Below, one piece after another: positions 25,058 through 33,052 of a stretch of DNA of 64,000 nucleotides. Source of the DNA: a bacterium. Lineage in GTDB: Bacteria; 4484-113; JAGGVC01. How positions within the stretch are numbered: position 1 is the first letter of the stretch; each line of letters begins with the position of its first letter. The position numbers and the translations under genes were made by a program. Under the pieces are notes generated by a model, which was given only the letters and a program-made list of their open reading frames with translations, had not been told where the DNA came from and did not search any database. The stretch lies in NCBI GenBank assembly GCA_039961635.1, contig JABRWB010000001.1:33172-97171 (forward strand). Reading direction: 5' to 3'.

Positions 25058-25973
25058 ATGTTTCGATATGCCCTTCCCCCCGGCGCGCCGCAAGGTAATG
25101 CAGGACGGCGGGGAAAACGGCCTGCATGGCGTCGGCAGCGGCGTGTACCGATCCGGGCAGATTGATATAAAGCGTATTGCCGCGCAGTCCGGCGACGGCG
25201 CGGCTTAGTATCGCGTACGGCGTTCTTTCCCGGCCGTAGGCGCGTATCGCTTCCGCTATTCCCGGCGCTTCGCGTTCAATAACCGCTTTTGTAGCTTCGG
25301 GCGCAACATCGCGATTTCCCAATCCCGTGCCGCCGCACGTGAACACAAAGTCCAAATCCAGCTCGTCGGCGTATGCCGCAAGCACCGACGCCGCGGCGTC
25401 CGCATCATCGGGAATCACCCGAAAATCTTCGACAAGCAATTCGTGTTGCCGCAAAGTTTTTTTGATTAATTCGCCGGAGCGGTCCCGCTTTTCGCCTGCG
25501 GCCACGCGGTCGGAAAAGACAAGCACCGCCGCACGGGGTTGGGAGGCGAATACATTCTGGAAATCCGATTTCCCGCCCTGCTTTGAAAGCAAACGGATAG
25601 ATGAAATTTCCAGGCTTTCGTCGAGCATTTTCAACATGTCGTATAAAGTGAGGGCCGCCACTCCCGCGGCGGTGAGAGCTTCCATTTCCACGCCGGTCTT
25701 GTCTATCGCTTTGACGGTGGTCACAACCGTAATCGAGTTTTCTCCCAAATCGAAATCGACGCCCGCATATTCAACCTGCAACGGGTGGCAAAAAGGAATG
25801 ATCCGGCTCGTATCTTTGGCGGCCAGTATCGCGGCGACGCGCGCAACTTGGAGGGCATCGCCCTTCGGCACTTTATTGTTCCTTACTTTTTCGAGCGTTT
25901 CAGGAGACATCCGCACGACGGATTGGGCTTTCGCAACGCGCAATGTTCGATTTTTGTGTGAAATGTCCAGCAA
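25026..25973 (-). CDS. MoaC-MogA/MoaB bifunctional fusion protein
   Basis: 315 residues. Residues 1-145: MoaC (LLDISHKNRTLRVAKAQSVV, IIPFCHPLQVEYAG, MEALTAAGVAALTLYDMLK). Residues 155-315: MogA/MoaB (AAVLVFSDRVAAGEKRDRSG, FTCGGTGLGNRDVAPE, YINLPGSVHAA). It lacks the N-terminal 'LTHxDxxGxxxM' tail that MoaC of the first cluster keeps. The TTG start at 25973 is chosen because GGAGG sits 5 bases before it, overlapping the moaA end; a longer ATG start at 26012 is possible. The fusion joins two non-consecutive cofactor steps. Confidence 0.9.
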   Translation of the reverse strand: MLDISHKNRTLRVAKAQSVVRMSPETLEKVRNNKVPKGDALQVARVAAILAAKDTSRIIPFCHPLQVEYAGVDFDLGENSITVVTTVKAIDKTGVEMEALTAAGVAALTLYDMLKMLDESLEISSIRLLSKQGGKSDFQNVFASQPRAAVLVFSDRVAAGEKRDRSGELIKKTLRQHELLVEDFRVIPDDADAAASVLAAYADELDLDFVFTCGGTGLGNRDVAPEATKAVIEREAPGIAEAIRAYGRERTPYAILSRAVAGLRGNTLYINLPGSVHAAADAMQAVFPAVLHYLAARRGEGHIETYGSGETNSVD

Positions 25974-25974
25974 G

Positions 25975-26955
25975 CTAGCCTCCGATCGCCGCCATTGGCT
26001 GGCAGGCGGCATGCTTTAATATTTCCGCGGGAGGATGGGCTTCCGGCTTGCGAAGAAGGCAGGATTGAATCAACCCGGCAAGATTTTCATCAGTAACGCC
26101 CTGGCGCAGAAGATCGCGCAAATTCAGCTCGGGCGGCGCGAACAGGCAGGTTTTCAATCCGCCGTCGGCCGTAATACGCAACCGGTTGCAGCGCGCGCAA
26201 AATTCGTCCGAAAGAGGAGAAATGAAACTGACAGTGCCTCCAAAGCCGCTTATCCTGAAATCCTTCGCTACACCTGCCTTTGTGGCGCTCGTGTGAAATG
26301 GCTTAAGGCGGTATCGCTCTTCAAGCTTGGCGAGCATTTTCGGATACGGCATATATTTCGCCGCGCTCCAACCGTTACCACGGAAAGGCATGTATTCTAT
26401 AAATCTGATGTTCAAACGGGGATTGCGGGCCATTGCGGCAAAATCATGCAGCTCGTCGCAATTTATCCCCGCCATAACGACAACGTTTATCTTTACCTGC
26501 TTGAATCCGGCTTCCAGCGCTTCCTCGATACCCTCCAGCCCCCTGGGCAATGAATCCCTGCCGGTGATCGCTGTGTAACGCTCGCGACGCAGACTGTCGA
26601 GACTGATGTTCAACAGCCGGACGCCCGCCTTGTACAGGGGCCGGGCCAGTTCGCGAAGCAAAAGTCCATTCGTCGTGAGGGCCAGTGTTTCAACTCCGGG
26701 GATTCCGGCAATTCTTTGCGCCAGGTCGACTATGCCTTTCCGCACCGTGGGTTCGCCGCCGGTTATTCTCACTTTTTTGATGCCATAACGCGCAAATAAA
26801 GCCGTGAGCCGCTCTATTTCTTCAAAGGTCAACAATGAATGATGACCGATGTCTGGAATCCCTTCCGGCGGCATGCAATATCTGCATCGCAAATTGCAGC
26901 GATCCGTCACGGATATGCGCAGGTACACATGCTTTCTGCCGAATCCGTCAAGCAT
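25975..26955 (-). CDS. moaA: GTP 3',8-cyclase MoaA, full-length copy
   Basis: 326 residues, the usual length. SAM cluster in RISVTDRCNLRCRYCMPPEG, RITGGEPTVRKG, then FIEYMPFRGNGW, the segment GFGGTVSFISPLSDEFC with CARCNRLRITADGGLKTCLF, and the C-terminal Gly-Gly (AAIGG). It is the intact counterpart of the short copy at 16.5 kb. The ATG start gives MLDGFGRK, overlapping mobA by 8 bases. Confidence 0.95.
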   Translation of the reverse strand: MLDGFGRKHVYLRISVTDRCNLRCRYCMPPEGIPDIGHHSLLTFEEIERLTALFARYGIKKVRITGGEPTVRKGIVDLAQRIAGIPGVETLALTTNGLLLRELARPLYKAGVRLLNISLDSLRRERYTAITGRDSLPRGLEGIEEALEAGFKQVKINVVVMAGINCDELHDFAAMARNPRLNIRFIEYMPFRGNGWSAAKYMPYPKMLAKLEERYRLKPFHTSATKAGVAKDFRISGFGGTVSFISPLSDEFCARCNRLRITADGGLKTCLFAPPELNLRDLLRQGVTDENLAGLIQSCLLRKPEAHPPAEILKHAACQPMAAIGG

Positions 26956-27574
26956 GCGGCGCTCCTGCAGCTTGCGCGACGCCGAGTCGGGCAAAGTCCT
27001 CCGGCTCGTTGAAATTAATAAGATGTTTTCGCTCCTGGTCGTCTATTTCCAACAAATTTGCTCCCAGCTTTTCGCCAAGATTGCGTAATGACAGCTGATT
27101 ATCCAGGATCGCCTTTCGCACTGAAGGTTGCCAATGTGAAGGTATGTAGCAAGGAAGCGGATCTTCAATCCGGCCCCGCAGTCCGAAAAAACTGCCGTTC
27201 GAACCGGCCTCGCGCAAAAGCCGGCTCACCAGCGACGGAGTAAGCAGAGGTTGGTCGCAAGCCGCAATAATGTAACCTTGGGCGAGGCCGCTGGACAGCA
27301 ACGCATCCACCCCTGCCAGCGGCCCTAAGTGCGGAAACTCGTCCGCGACGGGAATAAGCTCTGCATCCGTCTTCAACTTCGGCAATTCGTCAATACCCAC
27401 GACTGCAATCCGATTCCCGCAGACCTGTAAGGCAGTAATGACGTGCTCGATCATGCTAATGCCGTCCCGCAGCAAAATCGAGTGCTTGGGCCTTCCCATT
27501 CTTTTGCTTTGTCCACCGGCCAAAACAGCGCCGATTATCGGACTTGAGCTGACATCGCGGCGTATGCGGTTCAT
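26948..27574 (-). CDS. mobA: Molybdenum cofactor guanylyltransferase MobA
   Basis: 208 residues. The nucleotide loop is IGAVLAGGQSKRMGRPKHSI, followed by FPHLGPLAGVDALLSS and the metal-binding IIAACDQPLLTP; the end INFNEPEDFARLG matches the family's NxNTPEDL tail. MobA joins GMP to molybdopterin to give the bis-MGD form used by the formate dehydrogenase and the Ttr-like enzyme here. The ATG overlaps the stop of the upstream MOSC gene (ATGA). Confidence 0.92.
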   Translation of the reverse strand: MNRIRRDVSSSPIIGAVLAGGQSKRMGRPKHSILLRDGISMIEHVITALQVCGNRIAVVGIDELPKLKTDAELIPVADEFPHLGPLAGVDALLSSGLAQGYIIAACDQPLLTPSLVSRLLREAGSNGSFFGLRGRIEDPLPCYIPSHWQPSVRKAILDNQLSLRNLGEKLGANLLEIDDQERKHLINFNEPEDFARLGVAQAAGAPHA

Positions 27575-28047
27575 TGCGCCGCCACCTCTTGATTTGGATT
27601 TGGTGCGGCCAAAATAAGCTCTACTTCTTCTCCCGGGATGATCCATCCGGTTTTTGTCACTCTTGCCATCCAGCCAAGGCGACCCACGGTCACATGTTTT
27701 AAATCCGGATGGAGCGCATCAAGCACAAAACAAGGCCTGCGGGCTTCGCTTATCTCAATTTCCACCCCTCCGCCGAAGCGAAGTCTGGCGCCCGGCACAA
27801 TTTGCCAATCTCTGCAGCCGCTCAGCGTCAGATTCTCTCCCAAGTCTCCGGGATTAACCGGGAATCCTTCTTCGCGAAGTTGTTCGATGATCTCTAAATC
27901 GAGAGTGCAAATCGCACGGCTGGGTTTAATGTGCTTGGCATGGTCCCGGCCGTCGCCAACCAAACCCTCGAAGGTAACCTGCCCGCGAGGCACCGGCAGC
28001 TTGGGAATTCCGCCGCTCGAAATGTTCACGGAGATTAATCTGGCCAT
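27571..28047 (-). CDS. MOSC-domain protein (first gene of the second cofactor cluster)
   Basis: 158 residues beginning MARLISVNISSGGIPKLPV, with GLVGDGRDHAKHIKPSRAIC, GDLGENLTLSG and a Cys in EARRPCFVLDALHPD, which is a MOSC subtype unlike the other two MOSC copies here. The start ATG at 28047 is chosen over the longer frame because family similarity begins there. It leads six genes on the minus strand and diverges from the Rrf2 regulator across about 260 bases. Confidence 0.85.
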   Translation of the reverse strand: MARLISVNISSGGIPKLPVPRGQVTFEGLVGDGRDHAKHIKPSRAICTLDLEIIEQLREEGFPVNPGDLGENLTLSGCRDWQIVPGARLRFGGGVEIEISEARRPCFVLDALHPDLKHVTVGRLGWMARVTKTGWIIPGEEVELILAAPNPNQEVAAQ

Positions 28048-28306
28048 TATTCCGACTCCTTGCACTGCCGAATCGCTTTGAATAATAACAGATGGCATCT
28101 GCACGAAATGCACCAGAAGGTTTGCATCCGCTTGGACGGGATTCGAACGGTGTTTAGGGCATTTGGTATCCGGATAGCGGGAAGAAATCCGGCTTGATAA
28201 GTTTGTCACGAGCATAGAAAAATAGAATATGGAGCAGCAATTGATGACCCGCAGGTCATCAATTCCTTTATTCTTGAGCTGGTTGTATCTCTCATCAGGA
28301 GAAGAT

Positions 28307-28867
28307 TTGCTGTCGCTGGCCAAAACCTCCGGTTACGCCATTCTGGCCTTGGGATGTCTGCAAGAATCGGCCGATCGATTTGTACTGGCAAAGGACATCG
28401 CCAAATGCACCGGGGTGCCCAAGCCTTATCTCGCGAAGATTTTGAACTCTTTGGTGGAGCACAACTTGGTGACGACAAAGCGCGGCCGCACGGGAGGATT
28501 TGGTTTGGCGCGACCCGCTTCGCAAATCAGCGTATTGGAAATCGCCGAAGCGGTGGAGGGAGCGAGCTGGAACTCGCAATGCATTCTTGGCCTGCCGCCG
28601 TGTTCGGCTAGGCGAAAGTGTCCGCTGCATGCTTTTTGGATTAAGCAGCTTACGGCGATGCGGAAGAAATTGCAGTCGATTACTGTAGCGGACGCAGCCA
28701 AGTTCGAACGGCTGAGCAGAAGTCAGCTGCGCAGCTGTCCTCCCAAAAGCCGGGTCAAAGAATTGCCGAAAACCGATCCCCGGTTTGTTTCCGATTCTTG
28801 CACGGTAAATCCGAATGAAGTTGTATCGCAAGCAAAATCAATGAAGTCAAGGAGAGCAAAACCATGA
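28307..28867 (+). CDS. Rrf2/IscR-family transcriptional regulator
   Basis: Winged-helix regulator. It opens LLSLAKTSGYAILALGCL (family: MLSLSKTSGYA), has the recognition region AKCTGVPKPYLAKILNSLV and wing TKRGRTGGFGLARP, and carries CX6CX5C (Cys92, Cys99, Cys105) where IscR holds 2Fe-2S at 92/98/104. So it probably senses Fe-S, NO or redox. The TTG start at 28307 has AGGAG 5 bases upstream; an ATG at 28229 in frame is the alternative. It has a longer C-terminal tail than IscR. It ends 4 bases into the next gene (ATGA) and likely controls that pair and perhaps the divergent cofactor genes. Confidence 0.85.
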   Translation: MLSLAKTSGYAILALGCLQESADRFVLAKDIAKCTGVPKPYLAKILNSLVEHNLVTTKRGRTGGFGLARPASQISVLEIAEAVEGASWNSQCILGLPPCSARRKCPLHAFWIKQLTAMRKKLQSITVADAAKFERLSRSQLRSCPPKSRVKELPKTDPRFVSDSCTVNPNEVVSQAKSMKSRRAKP

Positions 28868-29769
28868 ATCGAAGTCGCCGTGAATTCATCGCCAAGGGCG
28901 CGCTTGCAGCGGCGGTCGGCGCCGCGGCATCGGCGGGTGTACTGCCGAAGGCGGCGGACGCCCAGGGACGCGATCCCGCCGGAAAGGAGTCGGTACGCAA
29001 GCTGGATGCTCTTTCGGGAATCGCGCCACAGCAAAGGGAAGACAACCTGCTTCGAATGCAGCGGGAGCTCGTGGCCGCGATGAGCAAGCCCGTGGAAGAA
29101 CGCCACTGGGTCATGGTTATCGACCAGCGCAAGTGCGTGGGCTGCCACGCCTGCACGGTTGCCTGCGTTTCCGAAAACAACCTGCCGCCGGGAGTGGTTT
29201 ACCGGCCCGTGCAGACAATCGAAGAGGGAACTTTTCCCGAGCTGAAACTCTCCTTCCTCCCCAAGCCGTGCAATCACTGCAACAAGCCGCCGTGCATATC
29301 GGTTTGTCCGGTTGACGCCACCTGGAAACGGCCCGACGGTGTGGTTGCGATTGATTACGACAAATGCATCGGGTGTCAGCTTTGCATCCCCGCCTGCCCT
29401 TACAGCCACCGTCAATTCGACGAAGGCAATTTTTATACGCGCGACTCCGCCGCGGGTGACGCGGGAACAGGAGTGGTGCTTGGTCCAGAAGCCCCGTGGG
29501 AAGGCAGGAGCGTTTTCGAGTACGGCAAATTGTGGGATAGGGCGAACGGAGATTCGCCAAATTCCAAAACGCGCAAATGCCATTTTTGCCTGCATCGGTT
29601 GGAAAACGGGCAGCTGCCCCAGTGCACCACAACCTGCATAGGCCGTGCCACAAGTTTCGGCGATGCGAATGACAAATCCAGCCTGGTAAGCGAGCTTATC
29701 GCCAATCACGAGACGTTTGTTCTGCTTCCGGAAAAAGGCACGTCGCCGCAGGTGTATTACATCAAATAG
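28864..29769 (+). CDS. ttrB: Tat-exported 4Fe-4S subunit, tetrathionate reductase TtrB-like
   Basis: 301 residues. The Tat signal (NRSRREFIAKGALAAAVG) ends near DAQG. The ferredoxin-type Cys groups are CVGCHACTVAC, CNHCNKPPCISVCPVD, CIGCQLCIPACPYS and CHFCLHRL with CTTTC. The closing NHETFVLLPEKGTSPQVYYI matches TtrB (NGTSPHVYYL). It would pass electrons to the catalytic subunit outside the membrane. PsrB/ArrB-like roles are possible. No TtrC/NrfD-type membrane subunit follows. Confidence 0.85.
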   Translation: MNRSRREFIAKGALAAAVGAAASAGVLPKAADAQGRDPAGKESVRKLDALSGIAPQQREDNLLRMQRELVAAMSKPVEERHWVMVIDQRKCVGCHACTVACVSENNLPPGVVYRPVQTIEEGTFPELKLSFLPKPCNHCNKPPCISVCPVDATWKRPDGVVAIDYDKCIGCQLCIPACPYSHRQFDEGNFYTRDSAAGDAGTGVVLGPEAPWEGRSVFEYGKLWDRANGDSPNSKTRKCHFCLHRLENGQLPQCTTTCIGRATSFGDANDKSSLVSELIANHETFVLLPEKGTSPQVYYIK

Positions 29770-29787
29770 CTGTACCAGAAAAGATCC

Positions 29788-29793
29788 GAGGAG
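29788..29793 (+). promoter_or_regulatory. Orphan ribosome-binding site ahead of the truncated ttrA
   Basis: GAGGAG lies where the ttrA start should follow (GAGGAGAAAAAT), but 5 bases later the sequence passes straight into mid-protein coding in frame. No ATG, GTG or TTG stands at normal spacing in the right frame. Confidence 0.5.
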
Positions 29794-29797
29794 AAAA

Positions 29798-32056
29798 ATA
29801 GGCGCAAATCTTTTCGAGGCCAATTACGGGCCGCCGAACCGCACGGTGCGCATGACGGAAAATCTTGCGTCGGGCGCGCTCAAAATAGCGGTGGCGGATC
29901 CGCGTTTCAGCAAGCTGGCCAGCAAGGCCTGGAAATGGCTTCCAGTGCATCCGGGAACCGATGGGGCGATGGCGATGGCGTTCATCCGCTGGATGCTGGA
30001 CAACAATCGCTTTGACGCCAAGTTTCTCGCTTGCGCCAACAAGGCGGCAGCCGCGGCGGCCGGCGAAAACAGTTGGACCAATTCGACTTGGCTTGTCGAA
30101 ATCAAGGACGGCAAGCCGGGCAAATTTGTCCGCGCTGCCGATATCGGGCTGTGTGCTCCGGAGATCCGCAAAAACAAGGATGGAAAGGAGTACGAGGAAA
30201 AGTTCATTGTGGTTTATGTAAACGGCCAGCCCAAGGCGGTGGATCCGAACAGCACCGAAGAGCCGGTCGTCGGCGACTTGTTCGTGGACGCCACGCTTCC
30301 GAACGGAACGCATGCAAAAAGCGCGCTTCAGGTGTTGCGCGACTCTGCGAACGTTCGCAGTTTCGAGGAATGGGCAGCGCTTACGGGAGTAAAAGCCGCG
30401 GATTTGGAAGAGGTTGCGCGCGAATTAACCAGTTACGGAAAGCAGGCGGCGGTTGACATACACCGCGGCGTGGCGCAGCACACAAACGGCTTTTACAACG
30501 TGCTCGCTTGGATGACGGTCAACATGCTTTTGGGCAACTTCGATGCAAAGGGCGGAATGGTAACCCAGTCCACTTATGACACGATGGGCAAAGCCAAACT
30601 GTTCGATCTCAATGCGCATCCGGGCGCAATCAAGGGATTCGGCATAAGTTGCATCAGGCATGACATAGCGTACGAGAAGACAAGCATTTTTTCCGGTTAT
30701 CCGGCCAAGCGCAATTGGTATCCCCTTGCAAGCGATATATATGAGGAAATCATTCCTTCGATCGGCGATGCCTATCCGTATCCCGTAAAGGCGGTGTTCA
30801 TGTATATGGGCGCGCCGACATACGCGCTTCCGGCGGGTCATACGAACATCGAGATTTTGTGCGATACGACCAAAGTGCCTCTTTTCGTCTGCAACGATAT
30901 CCTCATCGGCCCAACATCCATGTATGCGGATTATATTTTCCCGGATAATTCTTACCTTGAACGTTGGGAATTCCACGGCAGCCATCCCAACATCGCACAA
31001 AAAGTGCAACCTGTGCGCCAGCCGGTGATTGCTCCTTTGGTGGAGGAATGCACCGTGTATGGGCAAAAAATGCCGATTAATTTCGAAGCAATGCTTTTTG
31101 GGATTGCGGAGCGGCTTGGTTTGCCCGGTTTTGGCGACAATGCCTTTGGGGACGGCCTCGATCTCAAACACCAAGATGATTTCTACCTGCGTGGAGTTGC
31201 AAATCTTGCCTTCGGCGAAGCGGAAGACGGAAGCAAAGCCGTTGCCGACGCGGATGCCAAGGAACTGGACTTGTTTGTGAGGTCACGCGCGCACCTGACC
31301 TCCTCGGTATTTGATGAAGCGCGTTGGAAAGGAATTGTCGGCGAGTCGCTTTGGCCGAAAGTGGTTTACGTGCTCAACAGAGGCGGCCGCTTCCAGGAAT
31401 ACGAGAAAGGCTATAAGGATATGCGCGTTGGCAATCCCTATGGCGCGCTGCTCAATTTGTACCAGGAAAAAACCGCCGGCACCGTCTATTCCGGCACGGG
31501 CGAGAAATGTTCGGGAGTTGCGACGTATATTCCCGTGCGCGATTATTTGGGACGGGAGCCCGATGCTTATCGCGACGGCTGGGATCTTCATCTGGTCACG
31601 CACCGCGTCATAAACATGACCAAGAGCCGCACCATCGTGGACTACTGGTTGACCGATATTCTTCCCAGCAACGGGATTCTCATCAGCCCCGAGGATGCGA
31701 AGCGATTGGGATTGAAGGATGGCGATGCCGTAAAGGTCGCCAGCGCCACCAATCCGGAAGGAGATTGGCGGCTTGGCAACGGGAAACGCAAGCCGATGGC
31801 CGGGAAGGTGATAGTTACGCGCACGGTCAAGCCCGGGGTGGTGAGTTTCGCGCTGGGTTACGGACACTGGGCGAGCGGCTCGCAGGAATTCACGATTGAC
31901 GGCCACAAGATCACGAGCGAAGTACGCCGCGGCGAAGGGATTCACGCAAATGCTGCGATGTGGACCGATCCGACGATTAAAAACACGTGCATGTTCGATC
32001 CGGTCGGAGGCAGCGTGAGTTTCTACGACACACGCGTAAGGCTGGTTAAAGCTTAA
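29798..32056 (+). pseudogene. ttrA: Molybdopterin oxidoreductase catalytic subunit, TtrA-like, N-terminal part missing
   Basis: About 752 residues of a tetrathionate-reductase-like subunit that begin in the middle: IGANLFEANYGPPNRTVRMT, then KAWKWLPVHPGTDGAMAMA (cofactor contacts), ILIGPTSMYADYIFPDNSYLE and an intact C-terminus GYGHWASGSQEFTIDG and DPVGGSVSFYDTRV. The Tat signal, the first 4Fe-4S Cys motif and the first cofactor-binding region, perhaps 250 residues, are gone. The loss starts 5 bases after an intact ribosome site, so it is a clean deletion of the 5' end. An in-frame open stretch back to 29717 overlaps ttrB and has no family similarity. Probably inactive, unless the gap is an assembly artefact. 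Confidence 0.78.
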
Positions 32057-32411
32057 GGCCGGTCTGGCAAGATGAAAATTGCGGGTTAGGTGCCGGCTTT
32101 CGGCCTGCAAGGCGCGTGGGCGCGGTTGCTGCAAATGACCAACCTCTCAAAGCCATTTCATGTTGTTACCCGGTCTTTCAATATACGGGACGCGACTTGC
32201 AGCACCGGACAAACGGGCCGCAGTATCAGTCTTCAATGCCTCCTTCAATTTGTTGTCACCTTGATCGTGCAAACGACTGTACGCCTCCTTTGATTGCCGA
32301 TGCTAAGGCCAAGCATCGTTGTAAGGAGTTACACGAAAGCTGGGGAGTGTGGATGGTACTCCCAACGATGTTAACGGGGAGGGCAATTGGTTGGGAGGAG
32401 TTACACGAAAG
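32057..32411. other. Intergenic region with one copy of a tRNA-adjacent direct repeat
   Basis: 355 bases. I see no convincing gene. It holds a small hairpin GATGCT-AAGGCCA-AGCATC near 32300 and a 23-bp repeat copy at 32324-32346. Open frames across it have no recognisable family or coding bias. Confidence 0.5.
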
Positions 32412-32418
32412 CTGGGGA
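32324..32418. repeat. 23-bp direct repeat, one copy overlapping the tRNA-Gln 3' end
   Basis: AGGAGTTACACGAAAGCTGG plus GGA occurs at 32324-32346 and again at 32396-32418, with starts 72 bases apart. The second copy covers the last bases of the tRNA gene (its acceptor end and discriminator). This layout is what a tRNA 3'-end attachment site or a partial tRNA duplication leaves behind. The 49 bases between the copies do not fold into a tRNA that I can recognise. Confidence 0.6.
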
Positions 32419-32482
32419 CCGAGGATTCGAACCTCGACATACGGATCCAGAGTCCGCTGTCCTACCGTTAGACGAGTCCCCA
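32412..32482 (-). tRNA. tRNA-Gln (anticodon CTG)
   Basis: Read on the minus strand the gene starts TGGGGAC and ends GTCCCCA, giving a 7-bp acceptor stem, with discriminator G. The anticodon arm is GCGGA-CTCTGGA-TCCGT with anticodon CTG (reads CAG, Gln). The T arm CGAGG-TTCGAAT-CCTCG is perfect. CCA is not encoded. The G discriminator agrees with glutamine identity. Confidence 0.92.
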
Positions 32483-33052
32483 ACAAACGCTTTGAGCGCA
32501 CATTTAAGTGCATTCCCTCATCCGTCTGGAGGGGTCGCATTATATCATCGGCCGGAAATGCCTTTCCCAAATCCCGATTACGATACCATTCCATTAACCA
32601 CCTGACGATACCTATCCCATATCTCGACTACGATACATATCCTTTAACCTGTTGACGATACCTGTCCCATTTCCTGAAGAGATGCCTATTCGCTCTCCTT
32701 AAGAGATGCCCATTCCCTGACCTAAAGGGATACTTATTCTCTTACCCGAAGGGTTACTTATTCCCTTACCCGAAGGGATACCTTTCTCTTATCCTAGAGA
32801 GCTGCCAATCTCCTATCATCGAGAGATGTCTATCCCATATCCTGAAGAACTCCTATTCCGCATCACGCCGTTCACGCACCAATCCCTGCACCGCTTGCGT
32901 TTTTGGACTGCCCAAAGTCCAAATCCCCGCTTGAAATGCAATGACCGCTTCCGCCGATGCAAACTCAATCATGTAATTTGCCGCGCCTGCTTGCCGGAAA
33001 CGCCCGCTCGGTGCCGAGCCTGAAGAATTGCAGTTCGATCACCGGCGCTCAT
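32483..33052. other. Intergenic region holding a tandem repeat array
   Basis: 570 bases between the tRNA and the receiver gene. The main content is the 24/25-bp repeat array (listed separately). Beyond it, 32871-33052 shows only a small inverted repeat GGACT-GCCCAA-AGTCC near 32906-32921, without a T-run after it. No gene is supported. Confidence 0.5.
32555..32846. repeat. Degenerate 24/25-bp tandem repeat array, 12 units
   Basis: Twelve head-to-tail units, each diverged. Four are 25 bp (32555, 32580, 32605, 32630), then eight are 24 bp (32655, 32679, 32703, 32727, 32751, 32775, 32799, 32823). The loose consensus is RRGATRCCTATYCC, a short variable middle, then CCTGAA. A thirteenth, weaker unit may follow to about 32870. 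The two lengths break any reading frame, so it does not encode a peptide repeat across its length. It could be protein-binding iterons, a decayed repeat element or a structural DNA region. Confidence 0.8.

Noticed and set aside
28229..28306. Longer Rrf2 start at 28229
   Set aside because: The extra 26 residues do not resemble the family; TTG at 28307 has AGGAG and starts at the conserved LLSLAKTSGYA.
32555..32846. CRISPR array
   Set aside because: There is no repeat-spacer structure: units are adjacent, degenerate and continuous, with no unique spacers and no cas genes.
32555..32846. Peptide repeat encoded on the minus strand (about 8 residues per unit)
   Set aside because: The 24-bp units keep frame but the 25-bp ones do not, and stops appear across the array; no start or family is seen.
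32906..32921. Rho-independent terminator for the membrane-tethered receiver gene
   Set aside because: The GGACT/AGTCC hairpin has no T-run on the relevant strand.
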